Part shown: one piece after another, positions 49,696 to 62,399 of the stretch | Layout of the letters: every line of letters starts with the position of its first letter | Position numbering within the stretch: the first letter of the stretch is position 1 | Source of the DNA: Eucalyptus grandis | Taxonomy: Eukaryota; Streptophyta; Magnoliopsida; Myrtales; Myrtaceae | DNA length: 64,000 bases | Reading direction: 5' to 3' | NCBI RefSeq assembly: GCF_016545825.1 | Contig: NC_052618.1 | Span: forward strand, 57,838,561-57,902,560 | Position numbers and translations under genes: made by a program | The notes under the pieces: model-generated | The model's input: the letters and a program-made list of their open reading frames with translations, nothing else | Told to the model about the DNA's origin: nothing | The model's database searches: none

Positions 49696-49743
<48 letters not shown>

Positions 49744-50808
49744 ATAACAGCCGCTAAATAAAGTTCTCTTTTGGGTGAAGAAAGTATGATTGTCTTACCA
49801 ATAGTGGAGACCAATCAGGAGATGTTTCGGCTTATTCTTCAGCCTTTGTTATTTTTCTTTGCACAAACCCAAGAAGCAAGTTTTGGCAGTTCATGAAGAC
49901 GTCCGCATGCCAACTACTACAAGCTCAATGTATATGCAAGTTTTTGGCAAAAACACTAGAAGCACCGGTTTCAAAAAGCGATCGGAAAGAAAAACCCTTC
50001 ATTCCAATCCAAGCATCCTGCTTAGATGAGAACCTGATATGTTAGAAGTTCAAAAAGTGCATTAGAGTGACAGAGAGAAGCTCATCAACCATGAAACGAG
50101 GAGTCCGGCTCCTCATACTAGCACACGCTTTGATTTCACGAGATTTGTTTGCATGGATGGAAAGATCAACGCACCCCGCAAGGTGAAGTCAATTGACAAG
50201 TATGATGACAAAGAGGCGAGGACACAAATGGATCAGAAACCAGCAGCTCCAACGTTACGTTTATGGTCTAAAAGCTTTGAATCCGGTAGCTCCTCCAATG
50301 CTTAATCCTGTTTTATGGACAGGTGAATTACAACTGCTGAAAGGGCATGGCAATCGCAAATTCGACGGTTCAAACATGACAGGAAATTGAGGATAGACAC
50401 AGCCTTATTGCCTTATTAGCAAAGGTGAGTGAACACAAAATTGGAGTAACCTATCTAGTTTTGAATCCGCTTTCCTGCTTCCCTACCCATCCCCTCATGA
50501 TCCAAGAGTTAGAGGCCTATCGTTGTTGAGGCCCACTTAAATCTGTCTATACCAGCACTCATTAATAGGGAAGAGACGTTAAGTAGAAATCATATTTTGG
50601 CTTAAAAGAGAGAGAGCATAAAGCAAAGTTCAGCTCGAAAGATACAGTAGAAAGAGTGGTGTTTTGAGAAATAGACCCTACAGAATGCTCATTACATTAC
50701 ATGAATAAGCAAACTCATGGCAGGGAAGATATAATACGAGCACAAGTTCTAAACAAACCCAAAATGAAAAACTAAAGGCAGAGGAGAGAGCACAAGATTG
50801 CTCATTTC
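49086..50808. other. Copied COA1-like promoter remainder and spacer (unit C)
   Basis: Counterpart of 6330-8011. A (GA)n microsatellite spans about 49700-49741. The ORF known from 7306-7638 in A is out of frame. No gene. Confidence 0.45.
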
Positions 50809-53800
50809 TTACATGCTTCTTAACAATCTCAGTCTCTTCAACTTGGCTACCTTCACTACTATAGCCACATATGCCTTGTGTGCTGCCTGATCAGCAAAGA
50901 TGAAATACGCTCGTCTCCAATCCTTCTTGAACTGCAAAACACCGAAAAAGCCCCAAAACCCAATCGCAAATCCAAGCATTACGATTGCATAGAACAACAT
51001 CCGATCAAGCTTATCCTCTTCATGTGTATCTTCAGGGTGAGGGATTTTCTGTGGTTGAGGCGTCTCGGCGTTGAGGCATTTGTTTCTCAAAAGATCACCA
51101 CAGAGTAGAGGATTGCCAGCATAAATGGAAGGATCGTCGAGTGTTTGGATTTGATTCCCTTTTGGAATCTGCCCCATAAGGTCGTTTTGTGACAAGTTGA
51201 GGTGAGCTAAGGATGTTAACGCTGAAATGCCTTGCGGAATTGTCCCCGAAAGGTGGTTGTTTGAAAGATCAAGAGACTCGAGTGATGTCATGTTCCCCAT
51301 GCAAATGGGAATATTTCCAGAGAGATGGTTGTAAGACAAGTTCAAGCCATGCAATCTTGAGAGGAAAGAAAGTTCTTTGGGAATTGACCCGTTCAAAAAG
51401 TTGCTGGAGAGATCCAAATTGACCATGAGTCGTAGAACAATTTTGGTGTACTCGTTATATCTTCCCTTCAAGATCTCAACCACGTGCTGTTGATCCCAGT
51501 ACAAACTACTTAAGTCAGAGTAGAAACTTATATCTTGCACAGGAGTCACGGCCACAGATCCAAACGGATTGCTTTGTTTCAAGTTGCTTTGTTTCAAGTT
51601 GATCATGCTGCTCATATTGCCAAGACAATGTGGGATTGCTCCCGTTAAATTGTTCACTGCCATGTCTAATATTGTCAATCCTGAAAGTGAGCAGAGTTGC
51701 GGAGGGATGCTGCCGACAAACCTATTCTCTCGTAGCCTCAGGATCAACAAGGACTGAAAGCTTTCGTCAAACCATGTCGGAATGCTTCCAGACAAATTAT
51801 TCTCTCCAAGGTCTAAAATTACCAGACCTGTGCAATAATCTAAAGCTTGAGGAAGCTCCCCATTAAGACGGTTTCTATTCAAGTGTAGGGTGTTAAGGTG
51901 GGGCAATGATCCAAGTGAGCTAGGAATTACTCCGGACAACTTATTGAATGACAAAGTCAAGAATGATAAAGAACCCTTCCAACAATGCTGAATACTACCG
52001 AGATAGGCTATTATTGGCAAGATTTAAAACAATCAACTCCAAGTTGCATAATGATGATGGTAAAGTACCGCCGATTAGGTTGTCATTGAGATACATAATA
52101 CGTACTTGGTACATAGTGCTAATATTTGTTAGAAGAGAATCAGAGATCAAGTTGTGAGAGAGATCTAAAAAGGAACAATTAGTAGACATGTTGGGCAAGG
52201 GGCCAGTAATTTGATTGTAAGATGGATCGAGCCAGGAAAACGTCAAGTTGGCTGACCATTTTGGCAAGGTAATCTGATTGTGAGATAGATCGAGCAAGGA
52301 AAACGTCAAGTTGGCTAACCAATTCGGTAAGGGCCCAAAAAGGGAAGCATTGGAGAGTCCGATATATGTGGCGTTCACTTGTGTCTGAATCCATCGGGGA
52401 ACTTTAGCTTCGAATTTACAAGAGCTCATGAAAATACTTTCCAGTTGGAAAGAGGGTATCCAGCTAGGTTTTGCCTTAAAACTCAAGTTATTATTGTCAT
52501 TGATGGCCAACTCCTTGAGCCTTGACAAATTAGAAAAATTGATTTCGGTAATCACACCTTCTAAATGATTACTGTAAAGAATCAACTCTTGCAAAGCCCC
52601 CAATTTCCCTAATGACTCAGGAATATGCCCCCCCAATTGATTATTAGAAAGATCTAACGATCTCAATAATGACAACCGATCTATTGATGGTGGAATGGTC
52701 CCATTCAATCTATTACCCCAAAGATTTAGTGTTTCCAAGTTTGTGAAGTGCTCCAACCAGTCAGGGCAGAGCACCCTTAAGATAATTTGAACATATCTCT
52801 AGACTCTCTAAGCTATTCTCGATGAGTCCCGATGAATTTCCTTGGGTTGTCGAAATCTCTTCTTTGATTTGGTTATAACACAAATGCAATGACTTGAGGT
52901 ACTGCATGTTCTTTAAGAATGAGAATAAGCCTCCTTCAATGCTGTCAAAAGCATTTTCCTCGAGATTGAGATGGGCAAGGCTTGTAAACTTATCAAACCA
53001 CATGGGAATTGATGAGTTGAAATAGTTATCTGATAGGTCAAGATGTTGAAGTGAAGTCATGTTTTGAAACAAAGTGCTCGGGATGGGACCTTCGAAAAGA
53101 TTATTCGAAAGATCAAGGTATTGAAGATGAACAAGAGAAGTAGAATTGGCCAAGTGATTAGAAGACATATGAAAATAATCTAATCCACAACCTGATAAAC
53201 TCAAATGCGATAAAGCTGGGAGCGTGCTGATCACCTGCATGAGGACTCTTTCGTTCGCAATCATTGAGCCACTCAGGTCGAGGTACTTTAGTGATTGAAG
53301 ATGAGAAACCCACAGGATATCATCCACAACCAAACTTTCATAGTCATTATGAAGATCGAGGACTTCCAACTTGGTGAGATTTCCCAATTGTTGAGGAACC
53401 ATTCCATGGAAGTTGGTAAACGATAGATTGAGGTACCTCAATTGTTCAATTGAACCGATGAATTCAGGTATTCTTCCATGATTGGAATTGATCCCGCTTA
53501 AGTCCAAATGGTTCAAGTATCTCAAGCGGAGCAAAGAAGAGTTCAACTCACCACGAGCCAGGAGAAGCTTTGCAGCCATGCGAAAATAAGTACTGGTTTC
53601 GTCTTTTGTTGGTTGGGGTAATAATTGGAGATTGATGACATGACCATATACTCTATCACAAATCACTCCTTCCCACTTGCAGCAATCTTTGCCTTCCCAT
53701 GAAGAAAGCAAGCCAGACGGATCTACGAGGCTTCGTCGAAGCTGGAGCAAAGCCTCTCTTTCTTGTTCTCTGCAAATAGATGTTGAATTGTTACAGAAGC

Positions 53801-53897
53801 ACACACCTAAATTATCTAAAACAAGTAATAGAGTTACTAGTGTGAGCACTCGGGAACAATATCTCCCCATGAGCAATGAGAGAGAGGATGAATTCAT
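50809..53897 (-). pseudogene. RLP3: EIX-type LRR receptor-like protein with two +1 frameshifts (unit C)
   Basis: Same architecture as RLP1: signal peptide and SICREQEREALLQLRR N-cap, CC-W-GV-C motif, LRRs, C-cap, transmembrane helix, KKDWRRAYF tail. It is the least damaged of the three at its C-terminus. Three open pieces (53897-52761, 52774-51995, 52020-50809) are joined by single-base gains: an extra T in CTGCCCTGACTGG near 52766 (RLP2 reads ALPDW) and an extra C in TCTCGGTAG near 52006 (RLP2 reads NSLSGSIP). It also lacks exactly 24 codons, one LRR, after EHFT (near 52740). Two sequencing errors in a working gene are not excluded. Confidence 0.9.
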
Positions 53898-53941
53898 GTT
53901 TTAGAGTGGAGATTTTGAGGGTCCTCTAATCAAACCCAAAT

Positions 53942-53950
53942 CATTTATAG
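53942..53950 (-). promoter_or_regulatory. TATA box of RLP3
   Basis: CTATAAATG on the minus strand about 45 bases before the RLP3 ATG. The upstream 53990-54317 is identical by eye to 32385-32710. Confidence 0.55.
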
Positions 53951-54339
53951 AGAAGGGCAGGGACAGATTTCTTTTTTAACGTGACAAGTTGTGGTTTCGT
54001 ACATGCACCTTATGTCCATGCATGTGTATCATGTATATGTAGCGCATTTAAGGTCCACATATGATAGTCGTCATCGGGGAGAAAAGGCTCCCATTCTTGC
54101 AGTTGGAGTTCATAAATTGATGACCAGACCCCATCTAGACGAGACATCCCCGTCAACTTGGAAGAAAAAGCAGCGCCATTACGGAGATTGCGGACAAGCC
54201 CGTCCAATATTTTGCAGTGGTGGTCTTGAATAAAGTCAAGTCTTTTGGGTCCATGTCATTATTCATATCAAGGTCGTTTCTCGGTCTACATTGCGAGTTT
54301 CTAAAGACACCATCTTTTTTACGTTTTTATCTTAACTAG

Positions 54340-55340
54340 ATTACCAACTCTAGAACAATGATGCTACTGGTCTTCTTGCTCATAAGGATGACGGTAATGT
54401 ACCATTCATTAGGATTTGACGGAGACACAATAGAAGAGGTAGAGAGATTTAAACTGTCGGAGAGATCTTAATCAGAACCGCTAAAAGGTACATATATTGG
54501 ATAAGGGCGTGGTAATTTGAGTGTGAAGACAAATCAAGCCACAAAGTTCACATGTTGGCTGACCATATAGGCTAAGCCTCCAAAATGGAGGCATTGCAGA
54601 GAGAGAGAAGCCATAGTCCTCCACTTGCGTCTGCGTCCATTGTGGAAATGTCAATCCAGTTGGGATTTGCCTTAGAAGTTGGGTAATTATCGGTAATATC
54701 CAAATACTACAGGCTAGACCTAGTTTATGAGGAGTGTGGATCGCTTGGGCATAGGGAGCAAAATATCGGATCGTGGAACGTCATTCGTGCCAAACAACAG
54801 GGGTAGACTTCTTTTAATCATGTAATTAGTATCATTAATGATTTTGCAGTTACAACAAAGATAATATAGGCAGTATAATGTGTTTCTAACATATCATGTT
54901 CGAACAAGAATTATTATTTAAATTGTGTTTTCAATTACAAAAAAAAATCAGCATGAAAAATATATCTCAAATAAATAATAAAGATTAGTACATTGAAACT
55001 TTTGAATTGCTCATTTTAGTATATGGATGCATTCTCATCTCAGATGATATTCTGTATACCTAGGATTTACAGGCCGAGTGAGAGACGAATGCATACATCT
55101 AGCATATCGAGTAATTGCCGTGTGAGAGGCGAATGCATACGTGTTCCTTTCAATCAAAATTCATGAAAATGAAAGTCCGCGCATAACTCCAAATTGAGTC
55201 AATATTTATCACTTTTTAAAGTTCATAAAACCCACCAATAACTCCAAGTCAAAGTCAATGTTTATGACATTTCAGAATAATAACTTACTTCATCTTTAGA
55301 GCTAGTCCAGTATTCTTGTTTATTTCCGCTTTTGCGACGT
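54340..55340 (-). pseudogene. RLP relic plus flank (unit C)
   Basis: Counterpart of 13330-14350 and 32735-33750, close to the unit B copy. No open frame. Confidence 0.68.
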
Positions 55341-56431
55341 AGTAAGTCCAATAGAGTAGTAGTCATGCCTCACATAATCTGTATCATAGCTGGAAAATGT
55401 TGAAACCGGGAGGCGTTTGCCTTTGCCTACTGCTATAAGCTTATAACACTGACTCATACCATATCATTTACCTTTGGCTGAACGAGTGTCCATGTTGATT
55501 TAGTTGCATTTATTTCTTTTTTCCATAAGTAAATATCGTGTATTCGCAAAACTCCAGCAACTGTGGGAACCCTTTGCATTTATGCAAAAGCTTCATTCTC
55601 CCCTTTTTTGTTTAAAAGATTAAATCTAAATTTGCGAGACTTCTTCAATAACATGTAATTAATGAATTAGTCGCTCGAAACACAAAAGCAAGTCACAAAA
55701 ACTTTTGGACTTTCTACTCAACAAATAAAGAGTTTTCAGAAATTCTGACAGACTACACTAGTGGAGAGATTTCGTTAGGCACACGCATTCTGTTATTATG
55801 AAATGTAAAAACCACCATTTGAATGTCAATTATAGGTAAGGTAACACTGGTAATCCACGTATAACCCCAGATAAAGTGATCACTCTCTCTCTCTCTCTCT
55901 CTCTATATATAAAAAAAAAAAAAAGAACTTCCCTCATGATACTTGTTGATGAGGCAATCAATTCTTAAAATATTTTGATCGCATCCTAATGAAAAAGAAT
56001 TTAATAATGATAGATTTCATCATTTAGATTGAGCAATAAAACAAAGACAATGTAGTGTCTATCGTAAGATTATTACAGTAAATTTATAGAAAGAAAATGG
56101 CTCGCTTTTTACCTTAATTACATCATTTTCATTCAACTAATAAAGTTCCTAGCCTTCTGCATTGTAGTCGAGAACTTGGAATTAACCAGAACATACATCA
56201 AATGCTTCTGACTAATTGCTTCGCATGAATTTCCAAGCTTCTGTTATTCTGAAAGCGCTTCAATAGTTTTGCATCAAGAGTAGAAAGGATTGGCCTCAAC
56301 TGTTTCATTTGATAATGGACATGAACATAGTTGGATCCTCGCTCGCGCGGTTCCACCCTAAGCTTCTCATTGTTAAGAAGGTGCCTTCGGTATTGGTACC
56401 TTATACAGGAAGCTCTTGAATAAAGCATGTG

Positions 56432-56470
<39 letters not shown>

Positions 56471-57462
56471 CATTGGCACTTCAACACCACAAATATATAT
56501 GCTTTACCACAAACACATAGAATGGCCTCTACAGCAGGCTCATGCTTATCCTTCTTCCTCTCATCACTAAGCATGACTGAATCAACTCAATTAAGCTCTT
56601 CTCTTGGCTCTGCTTCCTATTAATGTCAAAATATGTCTCGAGCTTGAGTTTGTAAGTGAAAGTCTAAATTCATATAAGAGATTTTCTATTTGGAAATTCG
56701 ATGGACAAATAAGCAATAAATTTAAAAACTTAAAAGTAAAGTTCAAGTTGGATTAAGTTTCAGAACAAATTAGGGATATCAACTCTCCAAATTTGGGTTG
56801 GATTCGGCAAGGTCTACAGTTCCACATTTAATTTATAAAATAAGCAAATCTCTTTTGGGAGTTAGCCTTGTTGATTCGCCGTTCATGGAGAGTTCCCGGG
56901 TCTGTCGAATTCTCATACCATTGTTGGAGAATAATTCGTGAATTAAGTCTCATTAAGTTGGTGTTCAAGCCATGAAATCATGCAGTAAGATTTGGATATT
57001 TCTTTGTGATATTGAGAAATATTTCATGAGAAATTGTGAAGAATAAACATTATTGAGTTTAATTAAAAAAATATTTAAAAAATAATAAATTTTGTCCATA
57101 TCAGCGCCCGGCCATGCCATGTAGAACGACTAGCATCCGCATTAGCGAATTCCAGCCAAAATGGATTCAATTGGCTAAAAGTGAAAAAAATTCATGACTT
57201 AATTGGCAAATTAAAATGTTTAAGAGTAAGTTAACAAAAGTGCAATAGATTTATGACTTTTTGGATAATTTTCCCACATTTTCATATACCTATCATTCAA
57301 AAATGTGTGAAGTCAGAAAGATTATTCAAGTGATTTGACAATGATGGCGAGCTATAGTAGTGAACATCTTTTAAATCGCTTTTCTAGTTTCTCCATTTAG
57401 AGTTCATGGAATGCAAAATGCATTTTTCTGTAACTCAAATTTCAAGGATACTAAAACTTATA
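55341..57462. other. Conserved spacer (unit C)
   Basis: Counterpart of 33751-35879. It has a CT run near 55884, the unrecognised minus-strand ORF 56198-56479 and a (GA)n run at about 56434-56468. No recognised gene. Confidence 0.4.
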
Positions 57463-57980
57463 CTACATTAAAGAAAAATTCGCCAACATAAATCGAGATG
57501 GGTCTATGATGCATCGTCTAAGCTGGAGCAAAGCATCTCCTTTTTGCTCTCTGCAAATGGAAGTTGAGTTTTTAGAGAAGCAAACACATGAATTATTTAA
57601 AAAGGGCAATAGAGTTACTAGTGAAAGGACTTGAGAAAAATATCTCCCCATGGGCAACAAGGGATGGTCACGCAGGCAGAGAACAAATTTATGCTTTAGA
57701 GAGTGGGGGTTTAAGGATCCTCTAATTAAATCCAAATCAATTATAGAGAAGCAGGGGGGAGATTTTTCTTTCAATGTGACAAGTTGGGGTTCCAAACATG
57801 CACCTTATGTGGATGCATGTGTGCCATCTCGAAGGATGGATGTGTAGCACACGTAAGGTCCACGTATCATAATCACTGTCCAAGAAGAGAAGGCACATCC
57901 ATTCTTGCAATTAGAGTTTGTCAATTGATGAATAGGCCCCATCCAAAGGACAGAATTCAACCTCTAGAAATTAGTCCAAG
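57463..57980 (-). pseudogene. 5' end of a second, decayed RLP (unit C)
   Basis: The minus-strand frame 57795-57463 still joins the start (LLPMGRYFSQVLSLVTLLPF) to the N-cap (SICREQKGDALLQLRR). It is the best-preserved of the three second-RLP 5' ends, and ends after about 60 RLP codons with FMLANFSLM. Confidence 0.75.
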
Positions 57981-60049
57981 TGAAAAGCAGCTCCACTAAG
58001 GAGATAGTGGAGAATTACACTTAATTTATGCAGTGCCATACACGGACTAAGTCAAGTCTTAGTGGTTAATAATTATTCCTCTGTATAAATGCATGCGTTA
58101 ATAGTACCGCTCAATTCAAGTTATGATTTTCACTAAATTATCAATTTCGAAATAATGATCTTAATTAGTCTTGTTGCTTGTGCAACGCACAAGAATATGT
58201 TGGTCATTGCTTAAAAAGCAACACAATCGAAAACACCATCGAAAAACATATTGCGATTATTTTCACAACATCACAAATGTAATTATTTTTTCTGACTACT
58301 TCCCACAACACCTATGTTAAACTTGAGTTTGCTTTGCCCATAAAAACTCTAGATAAATGATGATTTTGACTGTTTTTGACCTTAGAAAACATAAACGGCT
58401 CAATCTGTAAAAGAACTTTCTCTATGTAGGCTTTTCTTTCAATAGAAAGATATAATTTGATTCTTTAGTTGTGCGTTTAGTGTTTCCCATGGGTGTAAAT
58501 CACTAAACAAATAGTGATGGTAATCAAGCAAGGGATCATTAGCGCAATTCATGTGCAGCAAGTGAAAGGGTCATAGGACCATTCCAACATATAAACCACA
58601 CTAAGAAACTCAGAGCTATCAAAAAATAAAATAAGAGAAAAATCCTCCCAAGAAAAAAGAATCAGACCGCATGTGTATCTTATTTTATAGTATAAAAAAA
58701 AGGTCTGACAACGAGTAGGGATAAACATTCAATATCACTGCTAAAAGCATTTTAAAAAAAAAAGAAAAAGAAAACAAACAAAATCTAACCCTCGACTATG
58801 TTGTCAAGGATAATGTAGCAACAAGCTTTGGATGGATAATGATATGAGAAGGATTGAGGAATTCAAACTCAATAAACAGTTCAAATCTTCCATAGACTCA
58901 AAACCCGTGCAACCAGTTGATAATGAGTTATAATGCAGTAACGTTTATCAGAGATAAAGCCTAGTTTAGATTGGAGAACAGCATGGTTGTTTTTTACCAC
59001 GGAGATCAAAGGTCGCTAACGAAGGGGAAGATAAGAGAAGCTAAGGATCGTATCTTGTAATCAATTTCAATACTCGTAGATTGGAATCAATCAAGAGGCC
59101 TTTGAGCCTAAAAAACAAAGAAAAATCGAGGTAAAATATAAACATACTCGAAGGAAGAAAACGCAGTTTTGGCAAATTACTTCGACGAGTTTCTAGGATT
59201 GATGGGACGATCATAAACTGCAACATTCCTCGTTAAGAAAGCAAGTAGTTGAGCAGAAAACCCACGACCCGATGTACTTTAGAAACCAATTTGTGATCAA
59301 GTAAACTTAAGTAATTTAAGATGTTGGTAAGGTTAAATTCAGATTCTACACAGAGGCCGACAATACATAAGCTTCCAGGCAAACTCATCCTGTGCAAACT
59401 TTGAGAACCGGGACCATCCCCATTTTCTATTGGCAAATCAGCGCCTTCGCCTTCGACTTTATCTTTCTTGGTCAAAGGAAGGAAACAAACAACTTCAGGT
59501 TCAGGGGACAAGCAAAATTCAGGCTTGCGGATGGGTACTCAGAGAGACAATAGAAGCAAATATTCATAAATGGAATTAAAAATGCTGCAAAATTTCGGTT
59601 GAGATTTCTGATTTAGTTGGTAAATTCCTAATGTCGTTGCTAAAAATATGCGAATGGGGCTGCAAAATTTCCGTGTTGGCGTTACATACGCCATGCTAAG
59701 TGGCTATATTGAAAACCTTAAAATAAAAAGTATCTCTAAAAAATTTACAAGAAAGAAATTGAAAAAAAAAAAGGAAGAGAATTGGGAATTTGGCAAATCT
59801 ACAATCTTTAACTCTTTTTCTTTTTGAAATTTGGCGGATTTAATATTACAACTTGCCTAATTAAAACAAATATCTCATAAACCCTTGCTTTAGATTTCTC
59901 ATCGCTTGTTTGAAATTTTCAAAGCCCTCTTTGGGCTTGGAACCTGGTTATGTTCAAGTTAGAGTGTAATGGTGGAGAGCACTCATGCATCTTTCACAAT
60001 GGAAGCGTATCTTTCTATACGTAGACATCATATTGTGCAACAAAGTTGC
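57981..60049. other. Conserved spacer to the end of unit C
   Basis: Counterpart of 16856-18825, with the unrecognised minus-strand ORF 59233-59511. No recognised gene. Confidence 0.35.
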
Positions 60050-60720
60050 TCAAAACAAAATAAACAAACAAAAAGGATGGAGGAGACCGATTGAGATGTT
60101 CAACCTAAATTCAAGATTGAATAAACTTTAATATTTTACGTAGAAATTAGGTTCACCATGATATAATTGATGGATGCAATTTCGGAGGGATTGAGGACCG
60201 ATTCCATGGATCACTCGAGAACCGAATCCCTTGGTAATTTGGTTCTAAAGATCGATCCGGTTCTCGAGTGGATCCATGGAACCAATGTAGTTCCCAATTC
60301 CAATTTTCTAATCGTCATTCGTAAGCAGCCCCGATTCCGGTGGGAACCGCCTACCCGGACCATGTTTACCCCTATATTCTCCTAGTTGATGTGGGACTAA
60401 GCTTACTATCACAAGCTTGCTCCCCCACCACTCTCTCCTCCAAGAGTCAAGCCACTCCAAGAGTCTCACATCGAATGAATAGCACAGGGCCTAAGAGATT
60501 TTTGTATAAAAGCCAAGCTTGTCATTTCCATAAAAAAAATGCTTTCTTTAATTTCATGGCTAAGATCAAGCGTGAAGCGTGTGTAGTGTGGTCGATTCAC
60601 ACTCATGCCAAAGTAGATTATGTTATTACACATGTGATCGGTTCCATTCGGTCGCTTGGGAACCGATCAGTTGAAATCGATCACCGCTAATCGAACTAGC
60701 AAAAACATGCCGTGCAACAA
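60050..60720. repeat. Repeat-like sequence with a 28-bp hairpin
   Basis: Not found elsewhere in the window. 60202-60228 and 60254-60281 are inverted copies (one gap, one mismatch) around a 25-base loop. GGAACCG/CGGTTCC words recur to about 60680, and TGATGTGGGACTAAGC with TTGTATAAAAGCC resembles LTR or MITE sequence. No coding capacity. Confidence 0.45.
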
Positions 60721-61590
60721 AATTTCATTCTTTTCTATTTAACATAGTTTTTCTATTGAAATAAATTATAATAAACTTATTTTCTAGGAAAAATGGGAAA
60801 ATAGAAGAAGCGTGACTAAAATGTAGAGATTTGAACTTGCCATCTCTTACAAAAATATATTTTGGCTCATTTCTCTTGTGCACATCAAATTAAGGATGTA
60901 CGATCTGTTAAATGGAAAATTATAGACACTTTAGCATTTAACCATAACGGTAAAAATACATCTACTATAACCTTTTTCATTTCCATTTAATAAGTAGATT
61001 CAAGAAGAAAATGAAATGATTTACTTATATTTGGATTTGATTGCAAAGATGGGAGAACTATCGACAAGCTAAAAATATAAACCACAGAATCATTAAATAC
61101 ACATGAATGAATTAATTCTGAAATATGAAATTTGAAAGTACTATATTATTTTCAATGAAAGGTTGAACAAACAAATAAGCTAAAAAGATCTGTCTCATTA
61201 AATTGAAAGGAAAAGAAAACAGGAAAGAGGGAAAAGGAAAAACAAAAGCAAAAGGGTGAAAAAAAGGGCCTTATCTTTACTTAGAGTACCATAAAGGAAA
61301 ATGAAGGAAAAAATAGGAAAAGAAAATCGAAAAGATTTGTAGAATTAACGCCTAATAAATCAGAAAATAAGGAAGAATTCATTCACCTTGTAGATAGTGA
61401 TGAAGGCTATGTTGAAAATCAAAGCCTACCATCGGTTGTTCACAATTTCTAATGAGCGTCCATGCTTCACTTGTTTCGAGTGTGTTTAGTAACCATTATG
61501 TTTTTGGGAATAATTTCTACTTAGAAATTGTTTTTTCTGATTCTATTAATTAGACGAGTTTTTGAGCATTTCAAAGTGTTCAATAACTAT
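60721..61590. other. AT-rich spacer
   Basis: I see no gene, long repeat or element end in this stretch. Confidence 0.4.
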
Positions 61591-62399
61591 CTAAAATTTT
61601 TATTGGACAAAGTAACCCGAGTGTCAAAATTTGGCACGGAGAGACATTTAAGTGCCAAAAGTTAAGAAAGTGACATTTAAGTACCAAAATCAGAGCAAAA
61701 TGGACCACTAAACTGCCAATCCGGCCAAAATCTGGCCAAAATGCAGACGTGGCATTTTCCGCGACATGTTTAACCGATGTGGCAATTAAAAAAAAAACAC
61801 ACGTGGAGTAGGAAATGACATCGCCCCATCCACTCGCTTGACCAAGCTAAACGACGTCATTTTTCCTTAGTGCTAAATGACATCATTTATCTTATTTAGG
61901 GTTTAACCGGTCGTTGCTCGCGCTCACACAGATCTGACTCTCCATCGCCGCTCACGCCTCGCCTTCTCACGAGTCTCCGTTCGTAGGTCATCACTCATCA
62001 TCGTTGCTCGCCATCATCGCTCATTGTCGTCGCTTGCCATCGTCCCTCACCGTCATTGCTCATTTAGGTTTGTTCTCTTCTTCCTCTCCCCGTGGTAAAA
62101 TTAGGTTCCGACTTGTTTATTAGGGCTCCAACTTGAAATTTTGGGGTCGGTTGGGAAATCTTGGGCTTGGATGTTATTGATGTAAGATTTATGGCTCATA
62201 TGTGGTGCTAGAACCCTATTGGGGGTTCGGATTGACAATTTAGGATCGGCCTCGAAATGTAGGGCTCGGAGTAGGGCTCGGCGGGGGGAAAATTAAGGCT
62301 CAGATGTGGTGCTAGGTATTGTAATGTGTGATTTAGGGCTCGGATGTGGAATTGTGATGTGCGATGGTGATTGTTAGGGTTTGAAGTAGTTGTCGTGGG

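Larger units (their letters stand above)
45875..60049. repeat. Segmental duplication unit C (truncated)
   Basis: Follows units A and B from COA1-like intron 1 (counterpart of about 4972) to CAACAAAGTTGC at 60049 (counterparts 18825 and 38468), then diverges abruptly. It lacks the 1.18 kb repeats, GC repeat and HSF fragment. Its RLP promoter region is identical by eye to that of unit B over more than 250 bases. Confidence 0.9.

Noticed and set aside
8012..53897. RLP breaks explained as introns
   Set aside because: The gaps are 1-5 bases or single stop codons, far too short for introns, and genes of this class are normally intronless.
14880..56470. GA/CT runs considered as a repeat array of CRISPR or other designed type
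   Set aside because: Simple microsatellites (15198, 28038, 49700, 56434 and CT runs); CRISPR arrays do not occur in plant nuclear DNA.
60340..60690. 116-codon plus-strand ORF
   Set aside because: Lies in repeat-like sequence with LTR/MITE-type words and has no family resemblance.
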